Shown here piece after piece: positions 18,231-25,646 of a DNA stretch of 55,721 bases. The notes beneath the pieces were generated by a model. It saw nothing but the letters and a program-made list of their open reading frames with translations. It ran no database searches and was not told the origin of the DNA. The position numbers were made by a program, and so were the translations under genes. The DNA comes from Opitutia bacterium UBA7397 (GTDB lineage Bacteria > Verrucomicrobiota > Verrucomicrobiia > Opitutales > UBA953): NCBI GenBank assembly GCA_002470605.1, contig DKND01000044.1:44410-100130 (forward strand). Reading direction: 5' to 3'. The first letter of the stretch is position 1. Every line of letters begins with the position of its first letter.

Positions 18231-18527
18231 TTAGTTTTGTTTACCTTCTTGAGCTCGCTTGGCCTTTTCTTCGGCTTCGATTCTAGCACGAACAGCGGCA
18301 CGCTCTTCATCCTCAATCTGCTTAAGACGTACCTTGCGGCGCTCGTCTTCTTCGACGGCGTTACGGACTTCGCTTTCGACCTCTTCCGAAGCTTTTTTAA
18401 ATTCGCGCTTAGCTTTGCCGAGACCACGGGCGAGCTCAGGAATCTTGGAGCCACCAAAAAGAAGGAGGGCTACGGCGAGGATAGCCCAAAAAACTGGGCC
18501 GTCTAGCATGGCGAGAGAGAGATGCAT
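18231..18527 (-). CDS. tatA: Sec-independent translocase subunit TatA/TatE
   Basis: Small single-span protein of the twin-arginine export pore in the inner membrane. The transmembrane segment FWAILAVALLLFG is followed by the conserved FG hinge and amphipathic helix (GGSKIPELARGLGKAKREF). The tail is a long charged helix rich in E, R and K (EEDERRKVRLKQIEDEER...). I chose the ATG at 18527 (98 aa, MHLSLAML); ATGs at 18584 and 18509 are alternatives. No tatB or tatC is nearby. A perfect -35 hexamer (TTGACA, 18589-18584) precedes it inside the start of the divergent acyP gene. Confidence 0.9.
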   Translation of the reverse strand: MHLSLAMLDGPVFWAILAVALLLFGGSKIPELARGLGKAKREFKKASEEVESEVRNAVEEDERRKVRLKQIEDEERAAVRARIEAEEKAKRAQEGKQN

Positions 18528-18582
18528 AGGTTTGCGGTTGCTGGGATAGTCTGAGTGGTGAACATTCATGTAAGTTGCCCCC

Positions 18583-18864
18583 ATGTCAACCCATGTCTCT
18601 CATCGCGATGTCTGGTATACCGGCCACGTCCAAGGCGTAGGCTTCAGGGCTCAGGTCTTGACTGTGGCCAGGGGGTTTGACGTCACCGGGTATGTCCAAA
18701 ACCTTACGGACGGAAGAGTCTACCTTCACGCGGAAGGAACCGGCAAAGAGGTCGAAAGGTTCACCGAGCAGATTGCCATCGCACTTGATGGTCATATAAA
18801 GTCGGAAGAAATCCGAGGGTTTTCCGGCGTCAGAACCTGTCGCGATTTTAGCATTAAACGATGA
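18583..18864 (+). CDS. acyP: Acylphosphatase
   Basis: A 93-residue acylphosphatase that hydrolyses acyl phosphates such as carbamoyl phosphate. The family core is visible: YTGHVQGVGFRAQVLTVA supplies the phosphate cradle (GxVQGVGFR, catalytic Arg), and GYVQNLTDGRVYLHAEG carries the catalytic Asn. The ATG follows MSTHVSHRDV with no Shine-Dalgarno. Its stop overlaps the ATG of the ABC ATPase (ATGA), starting a four-gene operon. Why an acylphosphatase is coupled to an exporter is not evident. Confidence 0.94.
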   Translation: MSTHVSHRDVWYTGHVQGVGFRAQVLTVARGFDVTGYVQNLTDGRVYLHAEGTGKEVERFTEQIAIALDGHIKSEEIRGFSGVRTCRDFSIKR

Positions 18865-19712
18865 ATTCCGCCATCTCAGTCCGCCACCTGACCAAGGATT
18901 TTAAAATAGGCTTACGGGGGCTTAAATTAAGGGCGGTGGATGATCTTAGTTTAGAGATCCCCCGCGGACAAGTTTATGGCCTGCTCGGACCTAACGGTTG
19001 TGGGAAAAGTACGACGTTAAAGATCATCCTCGGACTAGTCTCTGGCACGACCGGTGAAATCAATATTCTCGGATTTCCTTCCGCCACCGCGGAAGCTCGG
19101 CGTCGCACCGGCTTCCTTCCTGAGGCACCTTATTTTCACAAATTCCTTTCGGGACGCGAACTCGTTCGCTACTGCGCCCAACTGAGCGGAGTTCCTGCGG
19201 TCAAGATGGATGACGCCGTAGACTCAGCTCTAGAGCTTGCCGCGATGACGGAAGCATCCAGCCGCCGGATTGGTACTTATTCTAAAGGCATGTTACAACG
19301 AATCGGCTTAGCCCAAGCCATCGTCCACGACCCCGAACTGGTCATCCTGGATGAGCCGACCGCCGGTGTCGATCCGGTCGGAGCCGCCGCGATCGGACGC
19401 ATGATCCGAGCCATGCGCGACCAAGGAAAGACCGTCGTCCTTTGCTCCCACCTGCTCGGACAAGTCGAACAAGTGTGCGACCGGGTCGCGATTATGGACC
19501 ACGGGCGCCTAGTCCTGGAGGGCAGGGTAGATGAGGTCTTGGCTCAACGTGACCGACACCTCATGACCATCGAAGGGCTCACCCCGGAAGCCCGCCTGGC
19601 CGCCGAAAGCACCTTGGCGGCCCATGGGGCAAGAGTGACATCCGTCACCCATCCACGTCGTTCGCTGGAAGAACTCTTTCGTGAACTTGTGACCGGAAGC
19701 CGTGACGCATAA
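18861..19712 (+). CDS. ABC transporter ATP-binding protein
   Basis: A 283-residue ABC ATPase. Walker A is GPNGCGKST at 43-51, the signature is YSKGMLQR at 140-147 (an SKGM variant seen in ABC-2 exporters), and Walker B LVILDE is at 160-165 followed by PTAGVDPVG. The C-terminal 60 residues are the variable extension of this subgroup. It overlaps acyP by 4 bp and is followed immediately by the permease. It most likely drives an ABC-2 type exporter; the substrate is unknown. Confidence 0.94.
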   Translation: MNSAISVRHLTKDFKIGLRGLKLRAVDDLSLEIPRGQVYGLLGPNGCGKSTTLKIILGLVSGTTGEINILGFPSATAEARRRTGFLPEAPYFHKFLSGRELVRYCAQLSGVPAVKMDDAVDSALELAAMTEASSRRIGTYSKGMLQRIGLAQAIVHDPELVILDEPTAGVDPVGAAAIGRMIRAMRDQGKTVVLCSHLLGQVEQVCDRVAIMDHGRLVLEGRVDEVLAQRDRHLMTIEGLTPEARLAAESTLAAHGARVTSVTHPRRSLEELFRELVTGSRDA

Positions 19713-19716
19713 CCTC

Positions 19717-20550
19717 ATGAAGCCTCTCTTACTTCGTTGCGGATGGATCGCCCGCATGACCTTCCTCGAAGCCGTTCGGCAAAGGTTCTTCGCTTTCTTG
19801 ATCGTCCTTGGCGCTGCCATGGTCCTTTCGTCGGTGGCTTTCCGCTTCCTTGATTTCGGGCACGGTGAGCTCAAATTTATCGCGGATTTCGGCTTCGGTG
19901 GCATGTTCCTTTTTGGTTCGATCCTGGCCGTCGTCATGACCGCACAGCTTTTTTTCGCGGAAATGGACAACCGAACCGCACTGACCCTCTTGGCCAAGCC
20001 ATTGAGCAGGGCGGAATTCCTAATCGGAAAATTCTTCGGCGTCTGGATGATCTTAGGCTTATTCGTCATTATACTCTCAGCCTTGCTCGGGTTAGTCCTT
20101 TGGGCTCGGGCTCAAGAATTGAGCCTCTTAGCCGAACAATCCGGACGGGTGGCACCTGATTTCAGCATCAGCGGACTTAGTATCTTTGCGCTTCTGCAAT
20201 GGCTGCGACTCAGTGTCGTGGCCGCGATTGTCTTAGCCATTGCCGCTGCGGCCCGCACGTTCCTTTTTGCAGTGATTTTGGGAGCCCTAACCGTTGTCGC
20301 CGGTCAACTTCAATGGATCGCTCAGGACGTCTTATTGAAACCCACCGAATCAGTTGTATATAAATCCATCCTCTGGCTGACCTCCCGGATTCTTCCTAAC
20401 CTCCAACAATTCAATATCGGGGACGCTCTGGTGCTGGACTCCGGAACCGTGGCGATGTCTTCGATCGGCTGGGTCATCCTTTCCGGCCTACTTTACGCAT
20501 CGGCTTATCTCTTGCTGGGTGCCCTCGTTTTCCGTCGCCGCGAAATCTAG
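19717..20550 (+). CDS. ABC-2 type transporter permease
   Basis: 277 residues from the ATG at 19717, 4 bp after the ATPase stop; a GTG at 19702 would overlap the ATPase. About six hydrophobic segments are visible (FFAFLIVLGAAMVLSSVAF, GMFLFGSILAVVMTAQLFF, WMILGLFVIILSALLGLVL, LRLSVVAAIVLAIAAA, a further span and a final VILSGLLYASAYLLLGALVF). The stretch TALTLLAKPLSRAEFLIGKF is typical of ABC-2 permeases of the NosY/CcmB-like type. It pairs with the preceding ATPase. The TPR protein that follows is likely part of the same function. Confidence 0.88.
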   Translation: MKPLLLRCGWIARMTFLEAVRQRFFAFLIVLGAAMVLSSVAFRFLDFGHGELKFIADFGFGGMFLFGSILAVVMTAQLFFAEMDNRTALTLLAKPLSRAEFLIGKFFGVWMILGLFVIILSALLGLVLWARAQELSLLAEQSGRVAPDFSISGLSIFALLQWLRLSVVAAIVLAIAAAARTFLFAVILGALTVVAGQLQWIAQDVLLKPTESVVYKSILWLTSRILPNLQQFNIGDALVLDSGTVAMSSIGWVILSGLLYASAYLLLGALVFRRREI

Positions 20551-20552
20551 TC

Positions 20553-21323
20553 ATGCGCCCCCGAGCATTATGGATCGCCTGCTTGGCTCTACTCTTGGCC
20601 GCCGGTGCGTTGAGCGAAAGATCCTGGCTTAGTGTTCGCTCCTGCATTCCGGAAATCGGCCCCAAGCAAATCGAACCGACCATCGGACAAGGGGTCTTAT
20701 TAGGAATCCTTGGTGGTTTCCGCACCGTGATCGCCGATATGACCTGGATTCGTAGTTATGTGCTATGGGAAAGGAAGGATCGGCCGGCCTGCGAAACCCT
20801 CATGCGTACCGCTTGCGCTCTCGATCCGCATTCGCGTTATTTCTGGGAGAATACAGGGTATGCCCTTGGGTATGACATGGCGCACTGGGAAATTCGCCGT
20901 CGGGGCGGCTATGCAAAGGTTCCGAAAGAAATCCAAGACCACTTGTTCAAGTCTTATGCCCGGAAGGGCTTGGAAGTATTGGACGAAGGCGTCCGTCTAT
21001 CCAAAGGGCGGGCCGCACTCCTCGTCTTCGCCGGACAGCTCGCCGAAATGAAGCTCAGCGACAAGCAGTTAGCCGCTGACTATTACCGCCAAGCCGCCGA
21101 AACGGTTTCTCCGCCTTGGTATGCGGCTCGTTTTTGCGCGCGCAACGAATGGGATGCTGGCCACCCGATGGAAGCCTACGTCTGGTTCAAGAATTACTGG
21201 TTAGACCGACTGAGCAAAGAATCCGATCACGCGCCCGACGACCTGGCGCTGATCCGTGACATGGAGACGCACCTAAAGATCAATCTTCTTTCGCGGATTC
21301 CCAGGCAGTCGTGGGAGAAATAA
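20553..21323 (+). CDS. Membrane-anchored TPR-like protein linked to an ABC exporter
   Basis: 256 residues. The N-terminus has a signal-anchor (ALWIACLALLLAAGALS). The rest is helical with TPR-like repeats around the ACALDPHSRYFWENTGYAL, LEVLDEGVRLSKGRAALLV and ADYYRQAAETVSPPW regions. The stretch GILGGFRTVIADMTWIRSYVLWE recalls a family of membrane TPR proteins placed behind ABC-2 permeases in PVC bacteria; this is recollection, not a search. It starts 2 bp after the permease stop. Its stop abuts the topB stop with zero bases between. Confidence 0.75.
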   Translation: MRPRALWIACLALLLAAGALSERSWLSVRSCIPEIGPKQIEPTIGQGVLLGILGGFRTVIADMTWIRSYVLWERKDRPACETLMRTACALDPHSRYFWENTGYALGYDMAHWEIRRRGGYAKVPKEIQDHLFKSYARKGLEVLDEGVRLSKGRAALLVFAGQLAEMKLSDKQLAADYYRQAAETVSPPWYAARFCARNEWDAGHPMEAYVWFKNYWLDRLSKESDHAPDDLALIRDMETHLKINLLSRIPRQSWEK

Positions 21324-24071
21324 TCAGAACGGCTCGTTGCTACTATCGGCCTTTTTCTCCCCCTTGGGAACCCGAGGCTTACGAGGAGGGAATTCGAACC
21401 ACCAGCCTTTGGATTTATCGGCGACTAAGAACGCCTCGAAAGTCCGGCGTGTCCGGTTTGAAACGAATTTCTTAAGGCCAGTCTTACCCTCGTTCAATAA
21501 ACGCGAGACATCTTCAGGTGAGATCGGACATTTAAGCATCTCCTGATTCAGGCTGAAAGTTTTCTTCGCACCCGCCTCTTTGGCCTTCTGGGGGCAAACC
21601 CGATACCCAGCGGTGGGTGTCTGTTGAACCTGCAACCCACTGACCGGGCAGATACCAAGCACCGGCCAAGTAGTCTCAAAGGCGTCAGGATTGCCGTCAG
21701 CGCCCTCGCGCGGCGGGAAGTAGAGGATGGCCTTCAATTTACCGCTCAAGACCTTGGGCTTGGTCTTACGGGGCGCTTTGGCCGGCTTCGCGTCATCTTC
21801 AGTGCCTTCAGGCTTAGTTTCTGCAGGAGTTTGAGCCGCCTTAGCTTCGGCAGCCTTGTTCGCCTTGATGATATCTTCGTCCACCAAATCAATGAAGCCG
21901 GTGAAATTCTTGCCCGATTTCATGGACTTGAAGTCACTGAAGGGGCCGATGCGACGTTTGTCGACGAGCTCAGCGACTTCTGCGGGAGTAATCGTGTGGC
22001 CATTCATCGCCACGTAGATTGTGAGCTTGGGGCGATTGCTGACGCCCGAAGCATCTTGGGAGAAATATTTCTCCCCGTTAGTCAGAAGGGGCATCCCGTC
22101 GGTCGGAGAAAGCACCTCGGGTTCAAGAGCGGCGGAAGGCAATTCCTCGGCTCCGGCCGCCACCATGACCTTAACCTGTTCCTTGATTTCGACGATGAAC
22201 TCCTTGGCGGTCAGCTTACCGTGTTCGATTTGCTTAAGTTTGTATTCCCATTCACCCGTGAGTTGGGGTTCGGTCAGGAAGGCCATGCCCTTGGCGTGCA
22301 AGAACTGGTGAAGCTGGAAAGCCTTGGACAAAGGCACGAGTTCCTTTCCTTGGCGCTCGATATAAATCTGGGTCAAAAGCTGCTCGATCGTGGCAGCTCG
22401 GGTCGCCGGAGTACCCAGACCTCGCTCCTTCATGGCTTCGGCTAGAGCTTCGTCATCGACGAGCTTACCGGCATTTTCCATCGCACCAAGCAAAGAGGCT
22501 TCATTGTAACGGGCAGGGGGCTTAGTGGCGTCCTCCTTGACGTTCACCTCGTGCACCTTGGCCTTAGCGGGATTGCCATCAGGTGCCGTGAGAGCCGGCA
22601 AACTGGCAGCTCCTTCTTTATCCTTATCTTCTTCGGCTTCCGCTTCCTGACCCCAGACCGCCCGCCAACCAGCGACTACGAGAACCTTGCCCGTTGTACG
22701 GAAAGCGTGCGAACCGACCATCGTGGTTCGCACCGTTTCTTCAAATTCGGCCATCGGGAAGAAAACACCGACGAAACGACGAACGACCAAGTCATAGATC
22801 TTCTGTTCGACCTCGGTCAGGCCATGAGGAACGGTGCCGGTGGGAACGATGGCAAAGTGATCGCTGACTTTCTTATTATCAAAAACACGTCGTCCAGCGG
22901 AGTCGACCCACCCCTGGCGCAGGGCCTCCTTGGCGAAGACGCCAGAAGGGTGAACACCTTCGAGCGACTGTAAGGCACTTTTGGCGTTTGGAACATAATC
23001 CTCCGGCAAGTACTGCGAATCCGTACGAGGGTAGGTGAGGGCTTTATGTTTTTCGTAAAGAGCCTGAGCCACGCCCAGCGTGGTCTTAGCGGAGAAACCA
23101 AACCGGCGATTACCTTCGCGCTGAAGTGTCGTCAGGTCGAAAAGACGCGGGGCGCTTTCTTTCTTAGGCTTACGTTCATCGGTGGCGATCCCCTGACTTA
23201 GCTTCAGGGATTCCTCAGCAACCTGTTTAGCCTGGGCTTCATCATAGAAGCGTTCGGCTTCTTTGCGGTCCGAGACTCCTGGAACCTGAGCGGCGCCACG
23301 ATAGTTTCCGGCGCTTACGCCAAAGTCGGCTTCGATCTTCCAAAAGGTCTTGGGTACGAATCCGCGGATTTCCAGTTCGCGTTTCACGATGAGCATCAAG
23401 GTGGGGGTCTGAACGCGGCCCACCGAAAAGACGTCCCGTTTGGCACCTCCGATACGGATGGTGGCAAAACGACTTCCATTCATGCCTACTAACCAATCGG
23501 CTTGGGAGCGCCCAATGGCAGAGCCTAACAAGCCAGCCTTGGCTGACTCGGGCAGCAAGTTCTCAAACCCCTCGGCAATCGCCGTATTGGTCATGCTCGT
23601 CAGCCAAAGGCGCTTCAAAGGCAGGTGGCACTTCGCAAGCTGGTAGACGTAGTGTAAGATCAGTTCGCCTTCGCGGCCGGCGTCGCAGGCATTGACCACT
23701 TCACCGACATCATCCCGGGAGAGCAATTTTTTCAGAAGCTTAAAACGGTCGCCGTTATTCCGTTCGCTGACGACGGCTTTCAGGATATCAGGACTGGCCG
23801 AACCGTCGAAACCTTCGGGCAAGATTGGCAGGTCTTTCAACGTCCAACGCTTAAGCTTCTCATCCAGGTCTTGCGGATCCTTCAAGCGCACCACGTGACC
23901 GATGGAGGAACTAATCACCCACTTTTCGTTTTCAAAGATTTCGCCTGACTTCGGAACTTTCAGTACCTTAGCAAGATCGCCTGCGACGGAAGGCTTCTCA
24001 GCGATGACCAGGATCTTCGTACCGGCACCAGCGGTGGAATCGTTCTTAGACTGTGGGGATTTCTTGCGCAT
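21324..24071 (-). CDS. topB: DNA topoisomerase III / type IA topoisomerase
   Basis: A 915-residue type IA topoisomerase that relaxes or decatenates DNA through a single-strand passage. The TOPRIM domain has ILVIAEKPSVA near 20-30 and DAGREGELI at 130-138. The active-site tyrosine is Y347 in TYPRTDSQYLP. TYPRTDS with the short N-terminal spacing favours the TopB/topo III type over TopA. The C-terminus has no Cys4 zinc fingers; two degenerate repeat modules remain (around IGPFSDFKSMKSGKNF and GLKKFVSNRTRRTFEAF), separated by a Lys/Ala/Pro-rich linker. Downstream of the aminotransferase by 31 bp, with its own perfect -10 box. Confidence 0.93.
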   Translation of the reverse strand: MRKKSPQSKNDSTAGAGTKILVIAEKPSVAGDLAKVLKVPKSGEIFENEKWVISSSIGHVVRLKDPQDLDEKLKRWTLKDLPILPEGFDGSASPDILKAVVSERNNGDRFKLLKKLLSRDDVGEVVNACDAGREGELILHYVYQLAKCHLPLKRLWLTSMTNTAIAEGFENLLPESAKAGLLGSAIGRSQADWLVGMNGSRFATIRIGGAKRDVFSVGRVQTPTLMLIVKRELEIRGFVPKTFWKIEADFGVSAGNYRGAAQVPGVSDRKEAERFYDEAQAKQVAEESLKLSQGIATDERKPKKESAPRLFDLTTLQREGNRRFGFSAKTTLGVAQALYEKHKALTYPRTDSQYLPEDYVPNAKSALQSLEGVHPSGVFAKEALRQGWVDSAGRRVFDNKKVSDHFAIVPTGTVPHGLTEVEQKIYDLVVRRFVGVFFPMAEFEETVRTTMVGSHAFRTTGKVLVVAGWRAVWGQEAEAEEDKDKEGAASLPALTAPDGNPAKAKVHEVNVKEDATKPPARYNEASLLGAMENAGKLVDDEALAEAMKERGLGTPATRAATIEQLLTQIYIERQGKELVPLSKAFQLHQFLHAKGMAFLTEPQLTGEWEYKLKQIEHGKLTAKEFIVEIKEQVKVMVAAGAEELPSAALEPEVLSPTDGMPLLTNGEKYFSQDASGVSNRPKLTIYVAMNGHTITPAEVAELVDKRRIGPFSDFKSMKSGKNFTGFIDLVDEDIIKANKAAEAKAAQTPAETKPEGTEDDAKPAKAPRKTKPKVLSGKLKAILYFPPREGADGNPDAFETTWPVLGICPVSGLQVQQTPTAGYRVCPQKAKEAGAKKTFSLNQEMLKCPISPEDVSRLLNEGKTGLKKFVSNRTRRTFEAFLVADKSKGWWFEFPPRKPRVPKGEKKADSSNEPF

Positions 24072-24078
24072 GCGTGGG

Positions 24079-24084
24079 ATTATA
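24079..24084 (-). promoter_or_regulatory. Perfect -10 hexamer of topB
   Basis: TATAAT on the minus strand ends 7 nt before the topB ATG (24071), so a transcript would start at or next to the ATG. No good -35 lies 16-18 bp upstream; the TTGACA at 24096-24091 is only 6 bp away and cannot pair with it. Confidence 0.5.
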
Positions 24085-24102
24085 ACCGATTGTCAAATAC
24101 GG

Positions 24103-25182
24103 TTACATTCCTTGCTCGGCAAGAGAGTCATCAAGTGCGGCAATTAAAGTTGAAATGGTTGCATCCGTTTCGTCGCCCATGTTGGAGATTCGGAAAGTCT
24201 TACCTTTCAACTTTCCGTAGCCTCCGTCGATGACGAGTTTGTGTTTCGCCTTCAGCGTCTTGTTCAGACGTTCCAGGTCGGCATTGCGATCGTTCTTGAA
24301 GCAATTAAGCCCACGGGTGCCGAACTGGACCTCAGGGAAGAGCGAGAAACCTTTGGCCGAACCCCAAGCCCGCATGCGTTCGTTCAAGCGCAGGTGACGG
24401 GCATAGCGATTTTCCAGCCCTTCGGCTTCGACTTCGATGAGGCGCTGTTGCAAACCGTAAAAGAGGGAGATGCAAGGCGTCGAAGGAGTCATACCCTTCA
24501 CATGGTTGTCGTGGAATTCGATCAAATCGAAGTAGTAGCCGCGATCCGGCGATTGCTTGGCACGTTCGCGTGCACGCTCACTCACGGCAAAGATCGCCAG
24601 ACCGGGAGGCAGGGCCAAAGCCTTCTGGGATCCGGTAAGGAAGATATCAATACCAAGCTCGTCCTTCTTGATCGGGATGGTCGAGAAGGAGCTGACGGTG
24701 TCAGCGATCGAAATGACATCTGGAAACTCGCGGACGACCGCCATGATATCGACAATCGGAGAGAGCGTACCGGTTGAGGTTTCGGAATGGATAAAAGTAA
24801 TGCAATCGAACTTACCTGTGGAAAGCGCCTGACGGACGGCGGCTGGGTCGATCGGCTTGCCCCAATCGAACTGCAAGGCCTCCGCATACTTGCCGCAACG
24901 CTTGGCCACATCGTTCCATTTGTCAGAGAAGGCGCCGTTCATGCAATTGAGGACGCCCTTGCGGCATACGTTGCGCAAAGCCCCCTCCATGACGCCCCAG
25001 GCTGAGCTCGTACTTAAATACACCGGGTCTTGGGTGTAGAACATCGACTGCAACCGAGGCTGCATGTCGTTGTAAAGTTTCACGAAATCGCCGGAGCGGT
25101 GCCCGATCATGGGTTTACCCATGGCTTGGACGATCGAATCGGAGATGGTCAAAGGACCAGGGATATAAAGACGATAGCTCAT
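24103..25182 (-). CDS. Class V aminotransferase (alanine-glyoxylate / serine-pyruvate type)
   Basis: A 359-residue PLP enzyme. Visible are the small N-terminus YIPGPLTISDSIVQAM, cofactor region SSAWGVMEGALRNV, IHSETSTGTLSP, and the Asp of ISIADTVSSF that would hold the pyridine nitrogen. The PLP-lysine is in LTGSQKALALPPGL. This is the AGT/SPT fold; related enzymes in bacteria can also act as the phosphoserine or purine-catabolic (PucG) transaminase, so the substrate is open. Its ATG overlaps the panD stop by 4 bp and topB follows. A link to beta-alanine or glycine/serine metabolism is possible but unproven. Confidence 0.9.
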   Translation of the reverse strand: MSYRLYIPGPLTISDSIVQAMGKPMIGHRSGDFVKLYNDMQPRLQSMFYTQDPVYLSTSSAWGVMEGALRNVCRKGVLNCMNGAFSDKWNDVAKRCGKYAEALQFDWGKPIDPAAVRQALSTGKFDCITFIHSETSTGTLSPIVDIMAVVREFPDVISIADTVSSFSTIPIKKDELGIDIFLTGSQKALALPPGLAIFAVSERARERAKQSPDRGYYFDLIEFHDNHVKGMTPSTPCISLFYGLQQRLIEVEAEGLENRYARHLRLNERMRAWGSAKGFSLFPEVQFGTRGLNCFKNDRNADLERLNKTLKAKHKLVIDGGYGKLKGKTFRISNMGDETDATISTLIAALDDSLAEQGM

Positions 25183-25580
25183 CGTTGGAAGGTGGTTAAA
25201 AGTTCGACGGAGACTTCCGGGTTGTCGATACGAACAATTCGACGGTTATGCTCAGCCAAGGTCGCCGTCTTCGGCTTCCAGGTCTTGGCCTCCTCGGGAC
25301 TCAGCTCCGCAAAAGTCATGATTACGAGCAGGTCTCCTGGGGCGCCTAGGTGGGCGGTGGCGCCATTTAGGCAAACCTCCCGGGTGCCGGCAGGGGCGGG
25401 TATGGCGTAGGTCTCAAAACGTTCACCATTGGCCAAATTACCCACAAGAATCTTCTCGTAAGGCATCATTCCAACCAGGGCCATCAGCTCCTGGTCGATG
25501 GCGAGGGAGCCCTCATAATCGAGTCTGGCGCCGGTGACCTCGGCTCGAAGCAATTTGGTGCGCAACAGGTGGAGAAGCAT
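25179..25580 (-). CDS. panD: Aspartate 1-decarboxylase (pyruvoyl-dependent)
   Basis: Makes beta-alanine for pantothenate and CoA. The proenzyme self-cleaves between G24 and S25, here in DYEGSLAIDQEL, exactly at the family position. YAIPAPAGTREVCLNGATAHL matches the conserved Tyr/Asn active-site region. Length 133 is normal. It is upstream of and overlaps the class V aminotransferase (ATGA). It is divergent from lpxK with 66 bp between. panE is 15 kb away in this window, so the pantothenate genes are split up. Confidence 0.95.
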   Translation of the reverse strand: MLLHLLRTKLLRAEVTGARLDYEGSLAIDQELMALVGMMPYEKILVGNLANGERFETYAIPAPAGTREVCLNGATAHLGAPGDLLVIMTFAELSPEEAKTWKPKTATLAEHNRRIVRIDNPEVSVELLTTFQR

Positions 25581-25611
25581 GGCGCTGGGTCGTCCTTCTC
25601 AATCGGGATGC

Positions 25612-25640
25612 TTGCCTGCGTCAAACAACTTTGCATCAAT
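25612..25640 (+). promoter_or_regulatory. Putative lpxK promoter (leaderless geometry)
   Basis: TTGCCT at 25612-25617, 17-bp spacer, ATCAAT at 25635-25640, 6 nt to the ATG at 25647. Each hexamer is moderate; the spacing matches that of other genes in the window. Confidence 0.42.
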
Positions 25641-25646
25641 TCGTCC

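Noticed and set aside
21624..22445. Plus-strand open frame of 273 codons opposite topB
   Set aside because: It is the antisense of the well-conserved topoisomerase gene and has no recognisable domain.
24079..24096. Adjacent TTGACA and TATAAT upstream of topB
   Set aside because: The two perfect hexamers are separated by only 6 bp, so they cannot act as one sigma70 promoter. Only the TATAAT is kept as a -10.
25569..25646. Longer lpxK start at 25569
   Set aside because: It overlaps the panD start region, adds a low-conservation N-terminus, and the ATG at 25647 fits the -35 spacing.
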